Shown: one piece after another, positions 1 to 5,763 of the stretch
Position numbering within the stretch: position 1 is the stretch's first letter
How the letters are laid out: the number at the start of each line of letters is the position of its first letter
Assembly (NCBI GenBank): GCA_025352485.1
Contig: JANXTJ010000027.1
Coordinates: forward strand, 1 to 5,987
Source of the DNA: Salinibacterium sp.
GTDB lineage: Bacteria; Actinomycetota; Actinomycetes; Actinomycetales; Microbacteriaceae
Length of the DNA stretch: 5,987 nt
Direction: 5' to 3'
Position numbers and translations under genes: made by a program
Notes under the pieces: generated by a model
What the model was told of the DNA's origin: nothing
The model's database searches: none
What the model saw: the letters and a program-made list of their open reading frames with translations, nothing else

Positions 1-1890
1 GGCTCCCGCCAGCGTCTGCTACAGCTCGGCCCCGTCGGTTTTGCCTCAGCGTTGCGCGCTCAGACGTCGCTCGCCGTCACCGAAACGACCTTCCGCGACG
101 CGCACCAGTCGCTGCTCGCCACCCGGGTGCGCACGCGGGACCTTGTCGCCGTGCTGCCCCATGTCGCCCGGATGACGCCCGGACTCCTGTCGATCGAGGC
201 CTGGGGCGGTGCGACCTATGATGTGTCGCTGCGGTTCCTCAACGAGGATCCTTGGGAGCGGCTGGCTACAATGCGGGAAGCGCTGCCCAATGTCGCGATT
301 CAAATGCTGCTGCGCGGTCGCAACACCGTCGGCTACACGCCGTACCCGACCGAGGTGACCGAAGCCTTCGTGAAAGAGGCTGTGGCCACCGGGGTCGACA
401 TCTTCCGAATCTTCGACGCTCTGAACGACGTGTCTCAGATGAAGCCTGCCATCGATGCGGTGCTGGAAACGGGCACGGCCGTTGCGGAGGTAGCCCTCTG
501 CTACACCGCCGACCTGCTCGACCCGACCGAGACGCTGTACACGCTGGACTACTACCTGCGGCTGGCCGACCAGATGGTCGCGGCAGGCGCACACATTTTG
601 GCCATCAAGGACATGGCTGGGCTTCTGCGCGCGGAAGCCGCGTTCCAGTTGGTGACGGCCCTACGCGCGCGATTCGACCTCCCCGTGCACGTACACACTC
701 ACGACACCGCAGGCGGCCAGCTCGCAACCCTGCTCGCGGCCTCGCGCGCCGGTGCCGACGCGGTCGACGTCGCCAGCGCGCCGATGGCCGGCACGACCAG
801 CCAGCCCTCGGCATCCGCTCTGGTCGCGGCCCTCGCACACACCGACCGCGACACGGGCATTTCGCTGCAGGCCGTCTGCGACCTCGAGCCGTACTGGGAG
901 GCAGTGCGACACGTCTACAAACCGTTCGAATCTGGCTTGTCGGGCCCCACCGGTCGCGTCTACAAACACGAAATCCCCGGCGGGCAGTTGTCCAACCTGC
1001 GCCAGCAGGCGATTGCGCTGGGGCTGGCCGACCACTTCGAGAAGATCGAAGACCTCTATGCGGCGGCAAACCGCATTCTGGGGCGCCCGCCAAAGGTGAC
1101 CCCGTCATCTAAGGTCGTCGGTGATCTCGCTCTTGCGCTGGCGGCCGTCGATGCCGACCCAGCGGACTTCGAGCAAAACCCGGACAAGTTCGACATCCCG
1201 GACTCCGTGGTGGGCTTCATGGCGGGCGAATTGGGCGAACTGCCCGGGGGCTGGCCCGAGCCGTTTCGCACCAAGGTGCTCAGCGGCCGCACGGTCAAGA
1301 TCGGTGTGGAGCCTCTCACTGAGGCCGACTCCGCCGCGCTGCAGGTTGCGGGAGTGCAGCGCCAAGCGACCCTGAACCGGCTGCTTTTCGCTGGCCCCAC
1401 CAAGACCTTCGAGCAGGGTCGTGAAACCTACGGAGACCTTTCGGTGCTCGACACCGTCGACTACCTTTACGGGCTGGTGCACGGCGCGGAGCACATCGTC
1501 GAGATCGACAGGGGCGTCAAGCTCTACGTCGGGCTTGAGGCCATCGGTAAGGCCGACGACCGCGGCATCCGTACAGTCATGACAACGTTGAACGGCCAGT
1601 CTCGGCCCATTTCGGTGCGCGACCAGACGATTGTCGTCGACACCAAGGTGGCCGAGAAGGCCGACCCAGCTCGCCTCGGACAGGTTGCCGCGCCGTTCTC
1701 CGGGGTGGTGACACTGCAGGTGGCGGTGGGCGACACCGTCGAATCCGGGCAGGCCGTGGCATCCATCGAAGCGATGAAAATGGAGGCGGGCATTACCACC
1801 AGCGTCGCGGGGGTTGTCAAGCGACTCGCTATTGGGTCCACTCAACAGGTAGACGCGGGCGACCTGCTTCTGGAGATCGACCTAATCTAG
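1..1890 (+). CDS. pyc: Pyruvate carboxylase, C-terminal part (5'-truncated by the window edge)
   Basis: This is the C-terminal 629 codons of a single-chain, biotin-dependent pyruvate carboxylase, which carboxylates pyruvate to oxaloacetate in the cytosol (anaplerosis). The frame is open from base 1, so the TTG at 52 is not a real start. The roughly 500-residue biotin carboxylase domain expected in a protein of about 1130 residues must lie upstream. Counting codons from base 1, the carboxyltransferase domain begins near residue 27 with TFRDAHQSLLATRVRT (metal-ligand Asp33). It continues with DIFRIFDALND, the carbamylated lysine K203 in AIKDMAG, the metal-binding histidines H232 and H234 in HVHTHD, and the catalytic threonine T367 in KVTPSSK. 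The biotin-carrier domain occupies about residues 562-629, with biotinyl lysine K593 in EAMKMEA, 36 residues from the C-terminus as is usual. Every recognised catalytic residue in the visible part is intact. The family call is very secure. Confidence 0.96.
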   Translation, partial: GSRQRLLQLGPVGFASALRAQTSLAVTETTFRDAHQSLLATRVRTRDLVAVLPHVARMTPGLLSIEAWGGATYDVSLRFLNEDPWERLATMREALPNVAIQMLLRGRNTVGYTPYPTEVTEAFVKEAVATGVDIFRIFDALNDVSQMKPAIDAVLETGTAVAEVALCYTADLLDPTETLYTLDYYLRLADQMVAAGAHILAIKDMAGLLRAEAAFQLVTALRARFDLPVHVHTHDTAGGQLATLLAASRAGADAVDVASAPMAGTTSQPSASALVAALAHTDRDTGISLQAVCDLEPYWEAVRHVYKPFESGLSGPTGRVYKHEIPGGQLSNLRQQAIALGLADHFEKIEDLYAAANRILGRPPKVTPSSKVVGDLALALAAVDADPADFEQNPDKFDIPDSVVGFMAGELGELPGGWPEPFRTKVLSGRTVKIGVEPLTEADSAALQVAGVQRQATLNRLLFAGPTKTFEQGRETYGDLSVLDTVDYLYGLVHGAEHIVEIDRGVKLYVGLEAIGKADDRGIRTVMTTLNGQSRPISVRDQTIVVDTKVAEKADPARLGQVAAPFSGVVTLQVAVGDTVESGQAVASIEAMKMEAGITTSVAGVVKRLAIGSTQQVDAGDLLLEIDLI

Positions 1891-1950
1891 GGCCCCTGTC
1901 AAGCGGGCAAGATGCCAGCTTCACTCTTGGTAAACTCAGATCAACGCACT

Positions 1951-1956
1951 GAGGGG
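1951..1956 (+). promoter_or_regulatory. Ribosome binding site deciding a TTG start
   Basis: The sequence GAGGGG lies 7 nt upstream of the TTG at 1964. It is the only purine-rich Shine-Dalgarno-like stretch near the open end of the frame, so it supports the TTG as initiator of the MinD-like ATPase gene. A TANNNT hexamer (TAAACT, 1931-1936) lies a little further upstream and could be a -10 element, but I see no matching -35 box, so an independent promoter here is only tentative. Confidence 0.6.
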
Positions 1957-1963
1957 ATCAGTT

Positions 1964-3271
1964 TTGACTACCAGGCGGCAAGATCACGGCAGGGGTGCGC
2001 CCGGCAACCCTGCAACTACCGGTGATACCGAAGCCGGCAAAACGCCGGGTCGCACCCTTGTGAGGTCGCTCGGCGAACCCGCCGATCTTACTTACACGGT
2101 GTCTCTGCCGGTCGTTGTTCATGACGCTCCCGATGACGAAATGGCGGTCGCCATCGCCGACGTACCGATTATTCCGGTGTATCTGGATGCCATGGCTCCC
2201 AGCACGATGTCAATTTCGGTTGTCACGGCTGACTCGCTTACGGTGCCAGAGATCGCGGATTTCGGTCCGGTCATCCCGGCGCTGCCGGAGGCAGACGAGG
2301 TTTGCGTGCGCCGCCCGGCGCCGCGTCGTATCACGGCCACGGCCACTGCTTCGGCGGCGGCGCCCGACGCCAAAAAACTGCGCAAGCCCATCCCCGAAGG
2401 CACCCTGCAACGATTTCTCTACTCGTCGACATTTCACCTAGTCAACGTCGGTGATTCGTATGCCGAGCGCCAGCGCAAAGCGCTCGAGGCGCGCATAGCC
2501 GCCCGCTTTACCGGCGGCACGCGTTTCGTGCCTGTGCTGTCTCGCAAGGGCGGCGTGGGGGCCACCACCGTGACCGCGCTCATGGGCATGGCATTTGCCG
2601 ACGTCAGAGATGATCGGGTCATCGCCATCGACACCAACCCGGATCGGGGCACGCTGGCAGAGCGGGTCACCAAGACGACGCGCTCGACGGTGCGGGACGT
2701 GATTTCGCGCTCCGGTTCGATAACCAGCCAGGCCGAATTCGAGAGCATGGCATCCCGTGACGAGACCGGGCTCGACGTGCTCGCCTCCGACGGCACGCCC
2801 GATCAGGCGCAGCCGCTCGGGGAGGATGAGTTCAACGTCGTTGCCGACATCGCCAGCCGCTACGACTCGATCGCCGTCACCGACGGGGGTACCGGAATTC
2901 TGCACGCCGCCGCTCGTGCCGCGCTTCAGCGAGCCGACGCCGTTGTCGTCGTTTCCGGGGGCAGCGTGGATGAGGCGCGGTCGGCATCCGAGTTATTGAC
3001 CTGGCTCGAGACGAATGGCTATGCCGAACTCGCGAGCAACGCGATTTTGGCCCTCAACACCGCCACCGTCGGAACGAACCTCGACAAGGTCGAAGAAATC
3101 GAAGCGCACTTCCTGCCGCGCGTGCGAGAAATTGTGCGCATCCCCTACGACCCGATGCTCGCGACCGGTTCGGTCATTCACTACCACGGCCTCAAGCCGT
3201 TCACCCGTGACGCCGCGCGCGACCTCGCCGCGCTGGTCGCCGACGGGCTGTCTGCCGGACAAGACGCCTAA
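1964..3271 (+). CDS. MinD/ParA-like P-loop ATPase with acidic N-terminal extension and atypical Walker A
   Basis: This is a 435-residue protein starting at TTG behind GAGGGG. Residues about 1-145 form a variable extension. Residues 35-115 contain no Lys or Arg but 14 Asp/Glu, followed by a basic patch RRPAPRR at 116-122. Residues about 147-185 (GTLQRFLYSSTFHLVNVG, then a charged helix) resemble the segment preceding the ATPase domain in actinobacterial MinD-like/EspI-type proteins. The ATPase fold covers about 186-435. It has the deviant P-loop KGGVGATT (195-202), a Walker A'-like IDTNPDRGTLAERV (222-235), a strand ending in Asp307 (YDSIAVTDGG), and a further strand ADAVVVVSGG (324-333). The canonical P-loop lysine is Ala200, while the signature lysine K195 is kept, as in some TadZ/CpaE-like members. 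ATP binding, partner and cellular role are unknown. No ParB, secretion or pilus gene is adjacent. The gene probably shares a transcript with the deformylase 6 nt downstream. Confidence 0.85.
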   Translation: MTTRRQDHGRGAPGNPATTGDTEAGKTPGRTLVRSLGEPADLTYTVSLPVVVHDAPDDEMAVAIADVPIIPVYLDAMAPSTMSISVVTADSLTVPEIADFGPVIPALPEADEVCVRRPAPRRITATATASAAAPDAKKLRKPIPEGTLQRFLYSSTFHLVNVGDSYAERQRKALEARIAARFTGGTRFVPVLSRKGGVGATTVTALMGMAFADVRDDRVIAIDTNPDRGTLAERVTKTTRSTVRDVISRSGSITSQAEFESMASRDETGLDVLASDGTPDQAQPLGEDEFNVVADIASRYDSIAVTDGGTGILHAAARAALQRADAVVVVSGGSVDEARSASELLTWLETNGYAELASNAILALNTATVGTNLDKVEEIEAHFLPRVREIVRIPYDPMLATGSVIHYHGLKPFTRDAARDLAALVADGLSAGQDA

Positions 3272-3277
3272 CCCCGG

Positions 3278-3769
3278 ATGGCAGAACGACAAATTCGCCT
3301 CTTCGGCGACCCCGTGCTTCGCACGGTGTGCGATCCGATTCGGCTGGGAGATCCGCGTGCAATCGCTCTCGTCGCCGACCTGCTCGAGACGGTGCAACTG
3401 CCGGGCCGCGCGGGGCTTGCCGCCAACCAGATCGGCGTAGGAATGCGCGCGTTCAGCTACAACGTCGACGACGAGGTCGGTTACATCATCAACCCGGTCA
3501 TTGCGCAGCTCTCGGGTGAGCCCGAGTTGGTTGACGAGGGATGCCTCTCCGTGCCCGGGTTCTACTTCCCCCGGCTCCGCTATCCCAGCGCCAGCGTCGT
3601 CGGCGTCGACTTGGCGGGCGACCCCGTCGAACTCGGCGGAACGGGGCTGATGGCCCAGGCGTTACAGCACGAGGTTGACCACCTCGACGGCCATCTCTAC
3701 ATTGAGGGCCTGTCCTCCGAGGTCAAACGCGAGGCCATGCGCCTGATCTGGCTGGCCCCCTGGTATTAG
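3278..3769 (+). CDS. def: Peptide deformylase
   Basis: This is a 163-residue metalloenzyme that removes the N-formyl group from nascent proteins in the cytosol. All three family motifs are present: motif 1 as AGLAANQIG (45-53, with catalytic-site Gln51), motif 2 EGCLS (87-91, metal ligand Cys89) and motif 3 QHEVDHLDG (130-138, metal ligands His131 and His135, catalytic Glu132). The protein is compact, with only about 25 residues after motif 3. ATG 3278 is the first possible start, because the stop codon of the ATPase gene lies in the same frame two codons upstream. No convincing Shine-Dalgarno sequence precedes it, so translation may depend on coupling to the upstream gene. Actinobacteria often carry more than one deformylase gene; whether this is the main copy or an accessory one cannot be told from the window. 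Confidence 0.94.
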   Translation: MAERQIRLFGDPVLRTVCDPIRLGDPRAIALVADLLETVQLPGRAGLAANQIGVGMRAFSYNVDDEVGYIINPVIAQLSGEPELVDEGCLSVPGFYFPRLRYPSASVVGVDLAGDPVELGGTGLMAQALQHEVDHLDGHLYIEGLSSEVKREAMRLIWLAPWY

Positions 3770-3788
3770 CAGCCCGGCGGTGCGGCCG

Positions 3789-5615
3789 TTACTTGTCGAT
3801 CGTCACCCCTTCGGTGTTTTGCGCGCCCGCATACATGCCCTCGACCACGTCGGCGAAGTCCTTCATGATGACCGCGCGCTTAATGGAGAGCTTGGGGGTG
3901 AGGTATCCGTTGGCCTCGGTGAGATCGGCGTCGAGAATCTGGAATTTGCGAATCGATTCGGCCCGAGACACCTTCGAGTTGGCGGCATCGACGGCCTTCT
4001 GCACCTCGGCGATAACTTTCGGATTTTTCGCGGCGTCGTCGACGGACATGTTTGGGTTCAGCCCGTTGTTCTTGAGCCAGGTCGGCAGCATGTCCTCGTC
4101 GAGGGTGACGAGGGCGGCGATAAATGGCTTTTGATCGCCGCAGACGACTACCTGCCCGATGATGGGGTTCGCCCTGATCGGGTCTTCGAGGGCCGCGGGA
4201 ACAACATTCTTGCCGCCTGCCGTGACGATGATTTCTTTCTTGCGACCGGTGATCTCGAGGTAGCCGTCATCGTCGATGGTGCCGATGTCGCCGGTCTTGA
4301 ACCATTCCCCGTCGAAGGTGTCTGCGGTGGCCTCTGGGTTATTCCAATAGCCGGAGAAGACGTCGATGCCCTTCGCCTGAATCTCACCATCCTCGGCAAT
4401 CCGCACAGACATGCCGGGTAGCGGCGGGCCGACCTTGCCGATCTTGAAATTCGACGGCAGGTTCACCGAAATCGGCGCCGTGGTCTCGGTGAGCCCGTAT
4501 CCCTCGAGGATGGTGAGGCCGAGGCTGCGGTAGAAGTGACCGAGTCGCAACCCGAGTGGTGCCGAACCGGAGACGGCATACTTCACGCGACCGCCGAGCG
4601 CCGCGCGAATCTTGGAGAGCACGAGCCGGTCGCACAGCGCGAACTGCAGCGCGAGCCCGAGCGGCACTTTGCCGGCATCGACGGCCTTCGAGTGTGCGAT
4701 CGCTACGGCCGCGGCCTTACGGAAGATGTTGCCCTTGCCAGACGATTCCGCTTTCTGCTCCGAGGAGTTGTACACCTTCTCGAAGACCCGTGGCACGGCA
4801 AGCAGGAAGGTGGGGCGAAATGATGCCATCGACGGCAGCAGCAGCTTGGTGTCGGGCTGGTGGCCAACCTTGACCCCGCCGTGCACGGAGAGCACCGCAA
4901 TAAAACGCGCAAATATATGCGCCATGGTGATGAAGAGCAGTGTGCTCGATTCCTCGTTGACGACCTCGGAAATGGCAACCTTCGAATTGCGCGTGAGTTC
5001 CACGAAGTTGGAATGGGTGAGGATGCAGCCCTTCGGCCTGCCCGTCGTGCCCGAGGTGTAGATCAGAGTCGCGAGGTCTGCACCGGTGGCGATGGTGCGG
5101 CGTCGCTCGATTTCTTCATCCGTGACGGCGGTGCCGCCGGCGACGAGCTTCTCGAGATCGCCCAGATTGATCTTCCAGGCGCGGTTGACCGCGGGAACAT
5201 CTGCGGCGATTTCATCGAATCGCGCGAAGTATTCCGCGGTTTCGGTGATGATCGATGTCGCGCCGGAGTCGGCGAGCTCCCAGAGGATCTGGGACGGCGC
5301 CGACGTCTCATAGATGGGCACCAGAACTGCGCCGGCAAACCAGGTGGCGAAGTCGATGAGCGTCCACTCGTAGCGGGTCTTGCACATCAGCCCGATTTTG
5401 TCGCCGGGCTCTACCCCCGCCGCGACGAGGCCCTTCGAGAGGGCGACCACCTGAGCCAGGAACTCGGCCGCCGTGACATCGCGCCAGCCGCCCGCGTCGG
5501 TGGGAATCGCAAACAGGGCCCGATCAGGGGTGGCTTTGACCCTGTCGATGAGCAGATCGGTGACGTTTTGGTCGGGAGCGGCCGGGACAATTGCCGGTAC
5601 ATCGAACTGTTTCAC
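3789..5615 (-). CDS. Long-chain fatty acid-CoA ligase (FadD15-type, AMP-forming)
   Basis: This 608-residue acyl-CoA synthetase of the ANL superfamily activates fatty acids to acyl-CoA through an acyl-adenylate, supplying beta-oxidation or lipid synthesis. Visible motifs are the AMP-binding P-loop YTSGTTGRPKG (186-196), SGSAPL (349-354), the adenine-binding GYGLTETTAP (372-381), the ribose-binding Asp443 in WFKTGDIG (438-445) and the hinge motif GRKKEIIVTAGGKN (457-470). The C-terminal A10-like motif reads TPKLSIKR (573-580), with serine where many relatives have the catalytic lysine. The length matches bacterial LACS/FadD15 proteins. There is no signal peptide or membrane segment, so the enzyme is cytosolic or peripheral. 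The GTG start is fixed by a strong AAAGGAG 5 nt upstream (on the minus strand). The gene converges on the deformylase gene and diverges from the ROK kinase gene. Chain-length preference cannot be read from sequence. Confidence 0.93.
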   Translation of the reverse strand: MKQFDVPAIVPAAPDQNVTDLLIDRVKATPDRALFAIPTDAGGWRDVTAAEFLAQVVALSKGLVAAGVEPGDKIGLMCKTRYEWTLIDFATWFAGAVLVPIYETSAPSQILWELADSGATSIITETAEYFARFDEIAADVPAVNRAWKINLGDLEKLVAGGTAVTDEEIERRRTIATGADLATLIYTSGTTGRPKGCILTHSNFVELTRNSKVAISEVVNEESSTLLFITMAHIFARFIAVLSVHGGVKVGHQPDTKLLLPSMASFRPTFLLAVPRVFEKVYNSSEQKAESSGKGNIFRKAAAVAIAHSKAVDAGKVPLGLALQFALCDRLVLSKIRAALGGRVKYAVSGSAPLGLRLGHFYRSLGLTILEGYGLTETTAPISVNLPSNFKIGKVGPPLPGMSVRIAEDGEIQAKGIDVFSGYWNNPEATADTFDGEWFKTGDIGTIDDDGYLEITGRKKEIIVTAGGKNVVPAALEDPIRANPIIGQVVVCGDQKPFIAALVTLDEDMLPTWLKNNGLNPNMSVDDAAKNPKVIAEVQKAVDAANSKVSRAESIRKFQILDADLTEANGYLTPKLSIKRAVIMKDFADVVEGMYAGAQNTEGVTIDK

Positions 5616-5620
5616 GGTAT

Positions 5621-5627
5621 CTCCTTT
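5621..5627 (-). promoter_or_regulatory. Strong Shine-Dalgarno site fixing the GTG start of the acyl-CoA ligase
   Basis: Read on the minus strand this is AAAGGAG, followed by 5 nt and then GTG. It is the best ribosome binding site in the window and settles the start of the fatty acid-CoA ligase at 5615. Confidence 0.85.
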
Positions 5628-5649
5628 GGCACCTGGTGGGATGGTGCCA
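5627..5649. repeat. Inverted repeat (7-9-7) overlapping the predicted acyl-CoA ligase transcription start
   Basis: Perfect arms TGGCACC (5627-5633) and GGTGCCA (5643-5649) flank a 9-bp centre. The repeat starts next to the -10 box and ends at the ribosome binding site of the leftward gene, where a repressor operator would sit. If transcription started further upstream, the same repeat could instead form an RNA hairpin abutting the Shine-Dalgarno sequence. The arms are seen directly; the operator role is inference. Confidence 0.5.
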
Positions 5650-5651
5650 CC

Positions 5652-5657
5652 ATTCTA
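5652..5657 (-). promoter_or_regulatory. Candidate -10 box of the acyl-CoA ligase promoter
   Basis: On the minus strand this reads TAGAAT, a good match to the sigma-70-type TATAAT consensus. A weak -35-like TAGACC lies at 5673-5678 with a 15-bp spacer, shorter than ideal. Transcription would start near 5645, giving a leader of about 30 nt that includes the AAAGGAG site. Placement is by eye only. Confidence 0.5.
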
Positions 5658-5703
5658 CGGTGCGCGCTCGCGGGTCTACCGGGCATTCGGAGCCCCCGCA
5701 GCG

Positions 5704-5726
5704 GCCGAAAGGTGCGCGATTTCGGC
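5704..5726. repeat. Inverted repeat (7-9-7) upstream of the ROK kinase
   Basis: Perfect arms GCCGAAA (5704-5710) and TTTCGGC (5720-5726) flank a 9-bp centre. The repeat ends about 23 bp before the TAAGCT box of the rightward gene, so it would lie near or just upstream of the -35 position. Its geometry equals that of the repeat at 5627-5649, but the arm sequences differ. An operator or activator site is plausible but unproven. Confidence 0.45.
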
Positions 5727-5749
5727 GCCACAACGAACGTGGGCGCTTG

Positions 5750-5755
5750 TAAGCT
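5750..5755 (+). promoter_or_regulatory. Candidate -10 box for a leaderless ROK kinase transcript
   Basis: TAAGCT fits the TANNNT pattern and lies 8 nt before the GTG at 5764. Transcription starting 6-8 nt downstream of it would begin at or within a base or two of the start codon. No Shine-Dalgarno sequence is visible between the box and the GTG, consistent with the leaderless mRNAs common in actinobacteria. No clear -35 box is seen. Confidence 0.4.
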
Positions 5756-5763
5756 CATCCATC

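Larger units (their letters stand above)
5616..5763. other. Divergent intergenic regulatory region (acyl-CoA ligase / ROK kinase)
   Basis: These 148 bp separate two divergent genes and contain no credible gene. They hold the ribosome binding site and a likely -10 box for the leftward acyl-CoA ligase, a TANNNT box next to the rightward ROK start, and two inverted repeats with 7-bp arms and 9-bp centres. The arrangement suggests a control region serving both genes, though no regulator is encoded in the window. Confidence 0.6.

Noticed and set aside
1105..1845. 246-codon open frame antisense to pyruvate carboxylase
   Set aside because: It has no recognisable domain, and its composition is that expected of an antisense frame of a high-GC gene. 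The sense strand encodes a fully conserved enzyme.
52..1890. A complete stand-alone carboxyltransferase subunit (OadA/PycB-like) starting at TTG 52
   Set aside because: The frame stays open back to base 1, and the preceding codons (GSRQRLLQLG and on) match the linker between the biotin carboxylase and carboxyltransferase domains of single-chain pyruvate carboxylase. The gene is cut by the window edge.
1892..1908. Possible terminator hairpin after pyruvate carboxylase (GCCC / GGGC)
   Set aside because: It has only four base pairs around a 9-nt loop and no T-run follows, so it is too weak to call a terminator.
3407..3430. Deformylase motif 1 with Arg at the usual first glycine (RAGLAANQ)
   Set aside because: I recall GRAGLAA-type motifs as common in actinobacterial deformylases. 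The catalytic Gln, Cys, Glu and His residues are all present, so there is no reason to suspect an inactive enzyme.
3780..4421. 213-codon rightward open frame downstream of the deformylase
   Set aside because: It is antisense to the C-terminal domain of the acyl-CoA ligase, whose motifs are all intact. No domain is visible in the antisense translation.
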